DNA of 64,000 nt from Effrenium voratum (taxonomy: Eukaryota > Sar > Dinophyceae > Suessiales > Symbiodiniaceae): the NCBI GenBank assembly GCA_963377175.1, contig CAUJNA010001613.1, forward strand, positions 57,501 through 121,500, given 5' to 3'. This document shows positions 10,238 through 20,819 of this stretch, piece after piece. The first letter of the stretch is position 1; every line of letters begins with the position of its first letter. The notes below the pieces were generated by a model that saw only the letters and a list, made by a program, of their open reading frames with translations, searched no databases and was not told the DNA's origin. The translations under genes and the position numbers were made by a program.

Positions 10238-10850
10238 GCAAGCAATCGGCGCAGCCTTTTTCCGGCTGCAAAAGGAAGCCCAGGCCAAGCAATCCCAAAC
10301 CTTTCAACACTTTGTCAAACTGGGTGGAAAGCACATTTGTTTTCTTTCAGGTGTCCCTTTTTAGGAGAAATGGACTTGTGGGTGGGCTCGGTGAGACAAT
10401 TTGCAGGGTCCTTGTTTTGGAGACACATGGTATGAGAGGTTGTCCCCACTTGTTCCTTTGTGGCTATTTGGTTGGATCTTTGCACTTTAACTTTTCGGGA
10501 CGCAGTGGTTTGCATTGGACCTACAAAGAGTTAAACTTTGTGCAGAAGGCTCAACAGCAACCAAGGTTTGAGGTGTACACCGTTGCATTGACCATTGTGG
10601 TCTATGCCCTGCGGAAGGGTCCAAAGCTTTCTAAGAATGTGTCAGAAGCCACATGCCGGGTTAGGGGCCGTGGCTGCACATTAACATAAAGTAGTTCATG
10701 CTCTTTTGTTAATCGCTTATTGGATGTGCGTGCCGGGAGTCTCTTTCGTTGCGGAACGGTACTTTCTTTTCCGTGTAGACAATGTAATCAGAGTCATTTC
10801 TGAAGGAATCCTGACGATCCACCAACACTCCCGCGATGTTGCAATGATCG
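10238..10850. other. Spacer with a degraded family D-like segment
   Basis: GTTGGATCTTTGCACTTTAA...GAGTTAAACTTTGTGCAG (10471-10545) resembles family D. Otherwise no gene seen. Confidence 0.35.
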
Positions 10851-11650
10851 CAAACAAAACACAACACAACCCAACACAACAACACAACACAGCACAACAC
10901 AACAACACAACACAGCACAACACAACAACACAACACAGCACAACACAACACAACACAACGCACCACAACACAACACAACACAGCACAACACAACGCACCA
11001 CACTACACCACACCACACCCCACCGCACCACAGCACAACACAACACAACACAACACAGCACAACACAACACAACACAACACAACACACACCCCGGCACAC
11101 CACGCCACACCACACCACACCACACGCCACACCACACCACGCCACGCCACGCCAAGCCACGCCACGCCACACCACACTACACCCCACCACCGCACAACCA
11201 CATCGCCACACCACCACACCACACCATCACGCCACCACACCACACCACCACACCACCACACCACCACACCACCACACCACACCCCCACACCCCCACACCA
11301 CACCACACACGCACACACAAAGACAAACACACAAGAACAGAGCACAACACGACACAGCACAACACACCGTATCACAAAACAACACAAACAGCATAACATA
11401 AACGCACTGCAACGCAACGAAACACAACGCAACGCGACACGAAGCACACAAAGCAACACAACACAGCACAACACAAAACACCACAACACAACACGACACA
11501 GCACAACACAAACCAACACAACATAACACGACACAAATCAAAACACAACACGACACAGCACAGCACAAAACAACACAACACAACACAACATGCAAAAACA
11601 CAATCAACACTCAACAACACAAAGAGCACACAAATCAGCACAACACAACC
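10851..11650. repeat. ACAAC/ACCAC pentanucleotide array (800 bases)
   Basis: Almost pure (ACAAC)n and (ACACC)n with CACGCC and AGCAC variants. The array is sub-structured: ACAAC-rich ends and an ACCAC/CGCCAC-rich middle (11080-11300). Several long frames run through it on both strands, all TTQHN- or VLCCV-type repeat translations, and are not genes. Confidence 0.95.
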
Positions 11651-11799
11651 TTCACCGTCAGAGATGCCTGTGAGCCACATGACCGGTAAACCGTTGACGC
11701 GCTACATGACTAAGATTGTGCTGGGTTGGATGACTGCAAGCCTCGCCCACGCGCTACATGAACTTGGTGCGTGCAACGAGTGGCCATTGACAGGTATGG

Positions 11800-11931
11800 G
11801 ATGCCAAAGTGGAGCGATTTTTCAGCGAGGCGGCGCATGGTGCAGTGTCGTCGTATCATCTCATGTTTTTTTCCATGTCCGAGGTGTTCATGATTTATTT
11901 CACATCTTCCTTGAAGCTAATTCATGCCCAG
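11800..11931 (+). CDS. Candidate exon with GC donor, hydrophobic peptide
   Basis: The plus frame (ERFFSEAAHGAVSSYHLMFF, then SMSEVFMIYFTSSLKLIHAQ) has balanced composition and ends at GCCCAG/GCATGTG, a GC donor. The stretch is hydrophobic enough to be a membrane segment. The 5' boundary is not fixed and no family is recognised. Confidence 0.35.
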
Positions 11932-12514
11932 GCATGTGAGGCGAGTCCTTGCTTAGTTTTTGTTTTGCCTTGTGATATCTTTCGTTCCGTTTTAACATAC
12001 CACATGCCTCGTGTTATCTCAAGCCTGGACTCACGTAGCCATGAGTTCACGGGAGCTCGGCTTGCGGAAGTCTCTGGAAGCCTCTTTGACCCTCAACGTC
12101 TCTCGCATTCCACGCCCCCGGAACACGGATTTCCAAGCAATACGTTTTCTGCAGGCATCTCGGGTTTGGGGAGCCTTTTTGGGGGGTTTTTGTCTTATGC
12201 GGGGAGTGTTTTCCACGACGCCAGGCTTGCAGCCACAGATCAGGGAAGCACTCAGTTTTGTGGGTCTCCAGGTAAGGAATTTCCACAAATCCAACCGCAA
12301 GTTTTGGGTACAGGGAGGGGCGGCCAATCTCTTCTACTGGGGATCTCCAAGCAGGGTTTCCTTTTGTTTTTTCCTCGAAAAACAACATTGGAGAGAAAGG
12401 GTACAGCATGCCATGCCATCTTCATCCATTTGCATGGATGTGACACTACTTTTGTCTATGTCAACACGGCTGGGGGGGGGGTCGGGTGGCGGGTGCATGT
12501 AGGTTGCCCATATG

Positions 12515-12615
12515 GCAGTGGCTCAAAATTAAAGAGCTAGGGTTACGCAGGTTTTGGTCCATTTTTACACTTACCAGGATTCCATTTTGGAATTCCGGTT
12601 TTGTGAGCCATACCC
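12515..12615. mobile_element. Family B inverted-repeat element (copy B3)
   Basis: 101-base element with exact 5-base duplication ATATG (12510-12514, 12616-12620). The ends GCAGTGGCTCAAAATT and TTTTGTGAGCCATACCC are inverted. No coding capacity. Confidence 0.8.
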
Positions 12616-12777
12616 ATATGTGAAAAAAAAACACAAAAAAGACACATGTCCAGCTGGGCGTGGCCTTCGGAAACTTCGGCCTTTTCAGGCGCAGCCGAAG
12701 GTGTCCTTGGCGCTCTTGGACGATGAGTCATCGCCCCAGATGGCACGTGCTTTCGTTGGAGTCCGGGGCATCATTTG

Positions 12778-12911
12778 GCCATGGGTCAACAGCCCCAGTT
12801 CGTTAGCCCCCAGTTAAAACAATCCCAATCCAACTACTAGAACAGGTTCTAGCATGGGTGGTGCACCGAAAACCCCAAAATGGGAATCCCAATTGGTTTT
12901 GACCCACAGAC
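12778..12911. mobile_element. Family B element, diverged copy B2
   Basis: Ends GCCATGGGTCAAC and GGTTTTGACCCACAGAC are inverted. The core CACCGAAAACCCCAAAATGG resembles B9 and B1. No clean target duplication. Confidence 0.6.
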
Positions 12912-12956
12912 AGGTGTCCTTAGGGAATGAGACATGATTTTGATTGAAACGATCCC

Positions 12957-13146
12957 GCATGGTTTCCTTTAAAGAAATCGCCTTCCCGTTCATTCCCAAC
13001 TGTCCTTTTGATCGGTTTGGTTGGAAAGAGATGGGTACTGCTGGTTTGGATTGTTTTTTCCTGAATGACCCCAAGAAAACCATCGCGCATGGTTTCCTTT
13101 AAGGGAATCCCTAGGTTCATTCCCAGCACCCTGGGTCATTCCCTAC
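12957..13146. repeat. Family F segments, two adjacent
   Basis: CGCATGGTTTCCTTTAA occurs twice (12957 and 13085), each followed by a GTTCATTCCCA stretch. The second ends GGGTCATTCCCTACTGAG, as in copies near 5.5 and 54.5 kb. Confidence 0.55.
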
Positions 13147-13324
13147 TGAGCATTAACAAGTCCTGAGTCCTTTCCAGAAAGCCAGCAGTTTCGACCCTTC
13201 TTGCCACCTGATGTCCAATCTTAATTTAGTATTTTTGAGATCTGGAGACCAAGCAGAAAGTAGCTGCAGTTTTGTTTTTTTTTAAGGATGGGTTGAAACC
13301 ATGGGGAGTCAACCCGCAGAAAAT

Positions 13325-13344
13325 GAGAGAGAGAGAGAGAGAGA
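13325..13344. repeat. (GA)10 microsatellite
   Basis: Uninterrupted GA dinucleotide run. The neighbouring 13147-14040 region holds no clear gene. It includes a G-run at 13536-13547. Confidence 0.9.
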
Positions 13345-13982
13345 TGGCTGGAAGGGCAGTGCAAAGCACCCGGCAATCGCCCCATACTGGAATGCAACTT
13401 CACACGAATGTAATATGGCACTTTTAACATACAGGCACCCACTTTGAGCGGGTTGCTTCAACTGTCAGACTGGGTGGGCTTTGAGAGGGGCAAGCGCTGC
13501 GCACATCGTTGCCATCTACCATTTTGTCTGAAGGGGGGGGGGGGTGGTATGCAAGAAAGGTATGGGGCTTTCAAGCACATGGGTCGCTTTGGGACCCCGC
13601 GCCGGCGCCCAAAAATAAAGGCCGTCCACGCCCCAAAGCAGGCTGACCACGAAAGGCTCCTCCGCAAAGATGGCGTTCGTGCCTCACGTTTGTTTTTGCG
13701 AGAACCAAGATGACACATGCCAATCTGCTCCATGGGAAATCAAGTGGCTAGCATCCCTCGCTCACTTGGCCCGACAAAACACGGGTGGCTTGAAAGCATT
13801 GCATCTTCAATTGTTCAACTGGTGCTTCCCAACAAAACCTGCGACCGCAACCAATTCGGGGGTCCCAAACGCTGCTCATTCGCTCGGATCGGATCGCAGG
13901 TATTTCAGCTTCCCGGAGGTGTCTCAGGTCTGGGGCGAGGCTCGGAAGCCAAGACCCATGACCCATGGGCCGGAGCGGAGGG

Positions 13983-14028
13983 TTGGGTGGGTGGTGGTGG
14001 GGTGGTGGTGGGGTGGGGGTGGGGGGTT
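13983..14028 (+). other. G-rich tract, GGTGGTGGGG type
   Basis: Repeated GGTGGTGGGGTGG with runs of three to six G. Quadruplex-capable by pattern. Confidence 0.5.
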
Positions 14029-14039
14029 TGTGCACGCTC

Positions 14040-14250
14040 GCGAAAATGTGCGAGCGTACACACCCAAAGAATGTCTGCAGAAGTGATGGGTGAAGATTCG
14101 ATCTCTAAGAACTTGTTTGGCGTGTCTTCACGTGTTCTCCAAAGCTGTGATGTTTGGTGTTGCATTGAGGTCAGGCCTTTGAGGAAGATCACGTTGAACA
14201 TAGCCAGCTTCAGGGTTTCCAACAGGTCAGCTAATGTGCAACCGCTTTCC
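14040..14250 (-). CDS. Candidate minus-strand exon beside a family E element
   Basis: The minus reading after an acceptor-like GGGAAACCAAAAG gives ESGCTLADLLETLKLAMFNV followed by a mixed hydrophilic peptide (TREDTPNKFLEIESSPITS). No repeats and plausible codon use. The acceptor lies in the end of a family E copy (14247-14310). Family unknown; the plus strand is also open here. Confidence 0.35.
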
Positions 14251-14310
14251 TTTTGGTTTCCCTTCAAAACCCACCAAAAGGGCCTGCCCCCTTAAAAACG
14301 GGTACACCCA
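14247..14310. mobile_element. Family E element (copy E1)
   Basis: CTTTTGGTTTCCCTTCAAAAC followed by CCACCAAAAGGGCCTGCCCC. The ends CCTTTTGG and CCAAAAGG are inverted. Related copies are at 6.0, 27.3, 31.6 and 35.3-35.6 kb. Confidence 0.5.
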
Positions 14311-14868
14311 TATCACATTGCATTTGGAACACTTTGGATTGAGTTCCAGCGCCAGGCCAACTGCACGGACGTGGCGAAGGCTGCAAAGAAGGCGGGGAAG
14401 CAAATTCCAAGCTTTCGCATCGAATGTCGAGTCTCAACCATGGCCCAAATGGCCAGGTTTGGTGGAAAGATAGCCCTTTCAGTTCGGTTCTACTCATTTT
14501 CCATGGATTTCAAGCCAAAGCACCGCCTCAAGGCTTGGCCTTTCTGTGTCTGTGCACAGAGGAAGGGAGCTTCGAAACGTTGATGTTCTTGGCCAGCCAA
14601 TCGGACATGGGCTCTCCTCACCGAAGTTCAGCCCACTCGAAAATCGAAGCCTTCCAATGGCTTGTTTTATGACGAGACCGCCATGTTCACTGACCCCCTT
14701 TCAAATTTGAGGTTTCCAACATGTTCGGCGGCATTTGTTCCAACAGCCAACCTCGATCCCTTCGAAATGAAACCTCCCTTTCTTCTATTTGCTCAAGATG
14801 ATCTTTGTTTGTGCCTCTTGGTTATCTGTTCTACTGGACATATTTTTATTTTTCCAGGGGACTTAAGC

Positions 14869-15062
14869 AGATGGAAGTTTGGTTTCAGCAATCTCTTCGA
14901 CCATGGAAGAATCCTTCAAGCCATTTGGCGCGCCAAGGGAAGCCACTCGTTCGCACAGGCCGTGCCACTCAACTGGCCCACCATCTCCAGCGAGAAGGGC
15001 CAGTTCCTGAACACCGTGGTGTTGGACCTTTGCCTGCACCGGATCAAGCGCTTGCCGCGGGG
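14869..15062 (+). CDS. Coding-like stretch upstream of the 15.3-kb gene
   Basis: After a pyrimidine-rich acceptor (TATTTTTATTTTTCCAG) a plus frame reads RWKFGFSNLFDHGRILQAIW and on to FLNTVVLDLCLHRIKRLPRG, with very GC3-rich codons. It could be an upstream exon of the next gene. The donor is not clear (a GA donor at CGGG/GATAGG is possible) and one minus frame has the same third positions, so the strand is not certain. Confidence 0.3.
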
Positions 15063-15305
15063 ATAGGTGGATAGAAATGGCCGGTTGTCTGATATGTGCA
15101 TCTTGAAACCAGGTGTATGAATCGCCAAAGAAGTTCCGGGCATGCGTTTTGAGCCGCCTGAACCGAACACGTTCTCTATCAATGAGGTTCTCAAGCCCCA
15201 TCTGTTTGGCCCAGTCGCCAGCTAGCATTTTTACCCACTTATTTTTCAGCGCTGCTTGTTCTAGAAAACAAACATAGAGCTGATCGCAGCGGACTTGCTA
15301 GTCAG

Positions 15306-16170
15306 GATTGCGAAGGTCAAAACGAGCTCAAAGACCCGGCACAAATAATTCCATCTCCTTCGTGGTTCTGATGGAGGATTTGTACGTGGCTCGAACAAAT
15401 TTGGTGGCCTATCCAGACACGCTGAAGCTTCTCGGACAGCTCGACATCAAAGCCGGGGATGTTCTTCTCAGGTGAAGCCCTTTAATTCGACGAATGAAAG
15501 TCTGCTAGAGCTTGTGTAAACAAGGTAAGCAAGCAACTCTCGCATTGCCCAGCTAGTGGATGGCAGGCCATTTTGGAGCATGTCCGATTCAGTCCATTTG
15601 GTTCTTTCTTATCTTGCCCAAAGAGTCCAAGTGTCGATGTCACAAAACGCAGAAGCCCCGAGGTTGGCCACAATTCCGTGAGGTTGGCTGTAGCTCCCCC
15701 CCCCGAATGCGAGAACAGCAGACAGCACCTGAGCCACGTGCTCAAAACCCGGGTAGATGAAGGCTAGGGATAGTCCCAACCATAAGTGGGTGCGGATATC
15801 CGCCTGCTTAATTCTTTACATGGCTCCGGGGATCGCCCATTTTTGTACCGGGCTTTGATCCTGACTCACCTGCTGGCTGGTTCCCTAGAGCACCGACCAA
15901 CCCTCCGCAAGGGGTCCGTATATTTCCCTTGTTCAAGTTCATGGTTTCAATCATCACCTTCTTGGTCCACGAAAGGTGAGTATCCCTTGATTGAGTGATG
16001 TTTTACGGGGAAAACAGGGAGCCCTGTCCCACGCAATACATGTTGCCTTTCGAATGCGGCCCCAAGCTTAGGAGAAGATCCGGCCGCGGTGGTGGTACAT
16101 CGCCCTGGCCTCCTGTTCCGACCAGTCGCTGAGCATGCGCTGCTCGGCCGCTTGCGAATCGGGTCCGGAA
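15306..16170 (+). CDS. Multi-exon gene fragment, membrane protein with WWYIALASC motif
   Basis: Three exons by splice signals. Exon A (about 15306-15471) contains SFVVLMEDLYVARTNLVAYP and ends CTCAG/GTGAAG, phase 2. Exon B (15889-15975; acceptor TTCCCTAG, donor GAAAG/GTGAGTAT) continues in phase with RAPTNPPQGVRIFPLFKF and a hydrophobic VSIITFLVH. Exon C (from 16072; acceptor AAGCTTAG) reads EKIRPRWWYIALASC. B to C fits phase only if the intron starts one codon earlier with a GA donor (CAC/GAAAGG), so that junction is uncertain. The WWYIALASC motif recalls the extracellular domain of the intimal-thickness-related receptor (TMEM145/GPR180) family, a weak assignment. The A-B intron holds a family A element. 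Confidence 0.45.
15732..15866. mobile_element. Family A inverted-repeat element (copy A4), within an intron
   Basis: 135-base element with direct 6-base duplication CACCTG (15726-15731, 15867-15872). The ends AGCCAC and CTGACT flank AAAACCCGGG...CCGGGCTTTG. It sits in the intron between two phase-matched exons. On the minus strand its boundaries read CAG/GTGAGTCAGG and GGCTCAG/GTG, a perfect donor and acceptor. Confidence 0.8.
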
Positions 16171-16251
16171 GCTCCTTTGCAACTTACGGATTACTTGGCT
16201 CCCAGCAATCTGGTTCCTTAGGTCTTTTGCCTTTCAGTTGGCTTGGTGTTT

Positions 16252-16339
16252 CTTTTTTTTCAACCCCCTAAAAAGTGAACACTTTGAGCAGTTGCTTTTT
16301 TTTTCAACCCCCTAAAAAATGAACACTTTGAGGGGATCC
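16252..16339. repeat. 44-base tandem duplication
   Basis: TTTTTTTCAACCCCCTAAAA, then TGAACACTTTGAG, occurs twice with a 44-base offset. It resembles half of a family D element, followed by GGGGATCCG and TGCCCAG. Confidence 0.7.
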
Positions 16340-16365
16340 GTTTGGGGCTGCCCAGTTAGGATCTC

Positions 16366-16470
16366 ATGCATCCCTACCGCTGCGAAGTGGATTTTGTCCA
16401 TCCACACGAAGGTTCCCGGCTCGCCCTTCTCGGTTCTTGCTTCGCTTTGACGAGTCCTGCGAAGGGATGT
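16366..16470 (+). CDS. Candidate exon, unknown protein
   Basis: A plus frame (MHPYRCEVDFVHPHEGSRLA, then LLGSCFALTSPAKG) with GC3-biased codons, just after the element-like CTGCCCAGTTAG. It could belong to the gene upstream. Boundaries are not fixed. Confidence 0.3.
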
Positions 16471-16712
16471 GTCAAAGTGGGGATGATCCCCGGTTTTCTT
16501 CGCCTGTTTGAAAGCTGCAATCCAAAGGCCGTGGCCTGGCTGCTTCGTGTGGCTTTTTGGAGCAGCTACTCTCCAAATTTTGGATTACGGGTGGTCCAAA
16601 AGCCGGGGAAGACATGGCTGCGGCTTTCCTTTCGGTTTCCCAAGTTGGTACCATAAGAAGGCCAAGGCGCTTTGAGCGTAGAGGATTGCCCTGGCTGAAG
16701 CCGTGAGATTGT

Positions 16713-16832
16713 GCAGGGCTCCTTAACAGAAATTCATTTTGCCCATCCAGTTGAAACATGTGGCTTTTTTCCACACCAAAATAAAGTTGGAAACCACCAT
16801 TTGCAAGTTGCAATGTTCAGGTGTATAGTGTA
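16713..16832. mobile_element. Family C element (copy C2)
   Basis: Begins CAGGGCTCCTTAACAG and carries TTGAAACATGTGGCTTTTT, CACCATTTGCAAG and TTCAGGTGTATAGTGTA. The terminal GGATCCCTG is lost. Confidence 0.65.
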
Positions 16833-17232
16833 AAAAACAAAACCTGCTGTGATGTCAAGCCGCAAAGAACATGAGACCACCATGAGGTGGGCATTTGTAG
16901 GTTTTGCGTGGAACTGAACCGAAGGGGTCAGTGATTTCGAGCGGTGTTCAGGTTGCGCAAGATCGACGTTTGCATTTCTTGGTGGCTCCCCAACCATCCG
17001 GTTCCTTAGCTTCTTAGCTTTTTAGCTTAGTTGGTGTCAATTTATCCGGCTAATTTTCTGAAACCTCTGCCTACAATGTGCCAGGCACTTGGGCAGAGGT
17101 ACAACCAATGTCGGGGGAGCCAAACCGGCATCTCGTCCGCTTGCGAATTGAGCCGGCGAGCCTTGCTCGGACAACATGGAGGGCGCTAAACGTTAATCAC
17201 TTCATAACAAAGAATCTGATGGCAGCGATTTG

Positions 17233-17333
17233 GCTGGGTCAAAACCCTGCACCCCTGGTGAACATCAAAATAGGTGGAAATCAAATGGACGTTCCACCCC
17301 AAAATGGGATCGCCAGAGGTTCAACCCATGGCC
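17233..17333. mobile_element. Family B inverted-repeat element (copy B9)
   Basis: 101-base element with exact 5-base duplication ATTTG (17228-17232, 17334-17338). The ends GCTGGGTCAAAACC and GGTTCAACCCATGGCC are inverted. Directly followed by a coding-like block. Confidence 0.8.
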
Positions 17334-17357
17334 ATTTGGATGACAAGCTCACCTCAG

Positions 17358-17425
17358 GCTACCAGCTCTCTGTGGCCAATGTGCTGCAGGGCGCCAACGC
17401 GGAGCTTTCCATGGATGAGATCGGC
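17358..17425 (+). CDS. Candidate exon, unknown protein
   Basis: After the acceptor CTCACCTCAG a plus frame reads GYQLSVANVLQGANAELSMD and EIG with nearly all codons ending in G or C. The donor may be GC (GAGATCG/GCGCGG). Too short to identify. Lies 20 bases from the family B copy B9. Confidence 0.35.
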
Positions 17426-17539
17426 GCGGGGGGAGGGCGGGTTTGGGCGGATTGAGCAGGTTGGGCGGTTTGGGTGGGTTTGGTGGATTGGGCGGTTTGG
17501 TCGAGTTCTAGGTGAATCAGAGCGAACTCACATTTGGAG

Positions 17540-18281
17540 GAAGTTCCTTAGGCATGAGAATCTCTGGGTTCAGTTTGGCGAGTTAGTAGAACAAGTCCAG
17601 AATTTCATGAGGCAAGAACAAGTCTTGGCCCATGTTCCGAGTTCTATGGTACCAAGAGGCTTAGCTTTGTCCATCAGATTGGGTTGGACGAGGGATTCGC
17701 TTTCATCACGAGTCCCTCTCTTCCCCTCGGTTGCGTTGAATGTGAGAGTCAATCGAAAGGCTGGGGTTGGGGTGATGCTTTGAACATGCGAGCTGCGCCC
17801 AAAACCCAGATTGGCAATTTTGCCCGGGGGTTCTAGTACCCGGTCTAACAAGGCTCACAGCAAGACTTTTTTTTAAATATATATACATATATATATATAT
17901 ATCTAGAGACCTTGGTAACCTTTTGGTAGAGCCGCACGCACTTGCGGGTTTTGGGCGCTGCTTGTGTTTGAAGCCTTTTTGTCCCCACTATTGCAGATTT
18001 TCCACCCCGCGATCGCCCAATTGACGGATTGACATGAAGGGCCGGATGAGCGACTCCTGGCAAAAGATAGTGACTGACAACATAGTTCACACTTCTATAC
18101 GGGCATGTTTCTCTACTGCTATTGGGTTGGATCTTTAGACTTTAACTTTGTTGGAGTCCCCTCATATTTCCTTTTAACCACTACAGCACCCAAGGTTTGG
18201 CACGTCCATGTGCGTTGAGACCGGGCCCATTGGCATGGCCCAAAGTCACCGACAAGACGCGTCCCACTGGTCTAGTGGGGT
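17540..18281. other. Spacer with (TA)n run
   Basis: An open plus frame at 17545-17780 (HENLWVQFGELVEQVQNFMR) is possible coding sequence but lacks splice support. An alternating TA tract is at 17876-17902. A degraded family D-like stretch lies near 18120-18190. Confidence 0.3.
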
Positions 18282-18760
18282 TTCTACGTCCGCATGGCTG
18301 CAGCTTTTACCCAAGGCAGATCCGTGCGCAACAAATTCGCTTGACACTTTAAGATCCGTTTTACTGCCGTTTTGATACCTCGCCAGGTATCATCACCGTG
18401 TGCCTCCTTTGCTCCCTGAGTCGCTTGGTTGCAAGTGGTCTGCCTTCGCTCGCCGGATTGCGCCCGAATCGGGATCCGGGCTTTCTTTGCACAGGGCTTG
18501 TCTTTGAATTCTTGCACATAGAAAATTCCCACTCAGCTGGGGGGGGTGGGAAGTTTCGTCATGTATTTCCTCGTTGGGACCCGAAAAACCCGTGGTTTTT
18601 GCGGGTTCCGTGTTTCGCGAGCGATTCCCTCGACAGAACTCCCGGCGAGGCTTCAGTGCGCTGTGCGCGCTGCACCTCAAGCCCGGCTCCTGGATGCACC
18701 TTGCAATCACTCGCCTTCGAAAGACAAAGAAAACAACTTGGGGGTTCCCAGCCATCCGGT
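18282..18760 (-). CDS. Coding-like stretch, strand unresolved
   Basis: The minus frame ending at 18284 (FKDKPCAKKARIPIRAQSGE, later DTWRGIKTAVKRILKCQ) is hydrophilic and repeat-free. Another minus frame and a plus frame (SALCALHLKPGSWMHLAITR near 18650-18730) are also protein-like. One or two exons are probably present, but which strand is not settled. Confidence 0.3.
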
Positions 18761-18777
18761 TCAAAAGCTTTTTAGCC

Positions 18778-18855
18778 TAGTGTTTAGTGGTTGGATTACC
18801 ATGTAACCCACTAAAAGTTAGTCACTTATAGCGGGGGATCTGAGCACAGCCCAGA
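18778..18855. mobile_element. Family D element (copy D2)
   Basis: TAGTGTTTAGTGGTTGG...AACCCACTAAAAGTTAG and a closing GGGGGATCTGAGCACAGCCC, as in copies D1 and D5. Confidence 0.5.
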
Positions 18856-18949
18856 AAAGGCGCGGCTCTTTGCGGCTGCTTTGTCACATTTACAACAGTC
18901 GATCCATGGGTTTCGAACAAAACTGCACCTCTGATGTTTGTTTTTCCAG

Positions 18950-19156
18950 GAAGCCTCTAGAGCTCCCTGCCACAGGATGCAAAGGCACATGGCGAAGGCG
19001 CCAGTGTCTCTCGGCCTGGGTAAAACACCGCGAGGGGCAAACACGACGACTGGTGTCCACAGTGTCCTGCGCGAAGGCAAGGTGAAGCCGTATGGACTGT
19101 TGGTCCCATGTATTCACCGACTGGTCGTCTCCCTGTTGGCTCCCGTTGTTCAATGA
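18950..19156 (+). CDS. Candidate terminal exon, strand uncertain
   Basis: A strong acceptor (TGTTTGTTTTTCCAG) precedes a plus frame open to a TGA (EASRAPCHRMQRHMAKAPVS ... LLVPCIHRLVVSLLAPVVQ). A GT donor at 19020 would shorten it. The minus strand also has a good frame across the same bases (SLFSLNNGSQQGDDQSVNTW), so this is only moderately supported. Confidence 0.35.
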   Translation, partial: EASRAPCHRMQRHMAKAPVSLGLGKTPRGANTTTGVHSVLREGKVKPYGLLVPCIHRLVVSLLAPVVQ

Positions 19157-19968
19157 AAAGAGCGATGCGCTCACAGCGAATTGGAGCTCTCATTCCCTGC
19201 CAGCCCCCCGTTTCAGGGATGTCGCCTTCAATTTTGAGACACACCCATACCAACGAAAATGTCCACTCAAGACAAGCACTGATGAAAGCTTGAGGCCGTT
19301 TAATTACATGCTCTGCAAGCTACACAGCTATGAAGCTGTGCCTGTTTTTCCGAAGCACCACTTCCATGCCCATCATGTGAGTCTTGAGGGGTCTCTTTTT
19401 GCCACACTAGGTGGAAGTTTGTTTGGTGTGAGGGTTAGTCCCAACCCGAAATTTAAACGGTTTCTCAAATTGGGAAGCAGGCAATCATGGCCTGCCAGTC
19501 TTTTCCCGCGAGCAAACAGAGACAAGGGACTTATTTTGTCGTGATCCCGCCAAATCTGTTGATTTTCTTTTGCTTCTTCGACCCCCAGAGGGGTACTATA
19601 AGGGCGTAAACAGTTAGAGTGCGGTGGAGTTCCTTTCAATCCATCGCAACATTTGACAGATTTAGTCTATAACCTCGCCTAGCCTCATGAACATGGCAGC
19701 TGTTTCGCCCTTTTGTCCGTCCAAGGTCTCTCCAGGACTGGTCTATACTTGCGCCGGCAGGGGGAAGGCTTCTGGCCGCATCTCTGCTGCTCGCATCGCC
19801 AGACGCCCTAGGCCTGAGTCTGGTGTAAGGTTTCACAGCCCAACGGACCCTACTCAATACCAAAGGGGGTATATGATGGGATGAAGCCCCAAAATCTGTG
19901 TCATGGTTGAGGTGTCCATCCCTGGAAAAGGGACAAACAGCAAAGAAATAAACAAACACACAACCAAA

Positions 19969-20051
19969 CGAGCAAGCAAGCAAGCAAGCACGCACGCACG
20001 CACGCACGCACGCAAGCAACCAAGCAAGCAAGCAAACAAACAAACAAGCAG

Positions 20052-20087
<36 letters not shown>

Positions 20088-20096
20088 GCAGGCAAA
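19969..20096. repeat. GCAA/CGCA tetranucleotide array
   Basis: (CAAG)n blocks interrupted by (CGCA)n and (CAAA)n, ending in CAGGCAGG. Low-complexity frames through it are artefacts. Flanking 19157-19968 and 20097-20500 show open frames on both strands (for example minus QLLQRISRVESWLNKGPAKF near 20300) but no closed exon. Confidence 0.9.
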
Positions 20097-20500
20097 CCGG
20101 TAAAGCAGAAGCAAACCTTGGGCGAGGACTTCAGGGCCAACCATGATGGCCAAAGCGACTCTTAGCGGGACCATGGTCAGACGCAGTGAACTTGAGAAGC
20201 CGTGTGGTTCATGCTACGTTCAGCATTTTGTTCCTGGTGCACATCTTCGAACTGGCATGTCGATGCTTCGGACATGACCAAGCCGCTAAATCGAAACTTG
20301 GCAGGTCCCTTGTTTAACCAACTTTCCACCCTTGAGATTCTTTGGAGCAACTGTGAGTGCACGTGGACTTCAACAACCAAGCCTAGCGAAAACATCCTTT
20401 GCCTATTCGGGCAAAATGGAAGGCACTCAGAAGACCTCACCCAGAATCTTTTTTGAGACCCTTCTTGTATATAAGTATAGGTATATACATAGACATATAC

Positions 20501-20609
20501 TTTGGTGCATTTTGCTTGGCTGTCAGGACTTTAACTCTTGCCAACTAATGGGATTTCCACTAAACCACTAAAAGTTAAACTTTTAGCAGGGGAGCAGAAA
20601 GCAACTGAG
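20501..20609. mobile_element. Family D element, full copy D3
   Basis: Aligns over 109 bases with D4 at 56.05 kb: TTTGGTGCATTTTGCTTGG, AGGACTTTAACTCTTG, CCACTAAAAGTTAAACTTTT, AGCAGGGGA and AGAAAGCAACTGAG. Confidence 0.7.
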
Positions 20610-20615
20610 TATACC

Positions 20616-20662
20616 TGTGTGTGTGTGTGCGCGTGTTTTTTTTGGTGTGTGTGTCTGTGTCC
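20616..20662. repeat. (GT)n microsatellite
   Basis: Two GT runs separated by GCGCGTGTTTTTTTTG. Confidence 0.85.
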
Positions 20663-20819
20663 CGCGCTTCGTTGCCCCCTGAGGCTTGGCCACGTTGCCT
20701 GGCTGGCGTACTTCCGGAGCTACCGCGACTCAGGCGCAAACCGAACCGGAGCTTTGCAGCAGCATCCTGGGGTCTTTATTTTGGTTGTCTTATTCTGGTT
20801 GTCAAACGTCGTTTGGCAG

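Noticed and set aside
10706..11680. Several frames of 100-246 codons on both strands
   Set aside because: They read through the ACAAC/ACCAC array.
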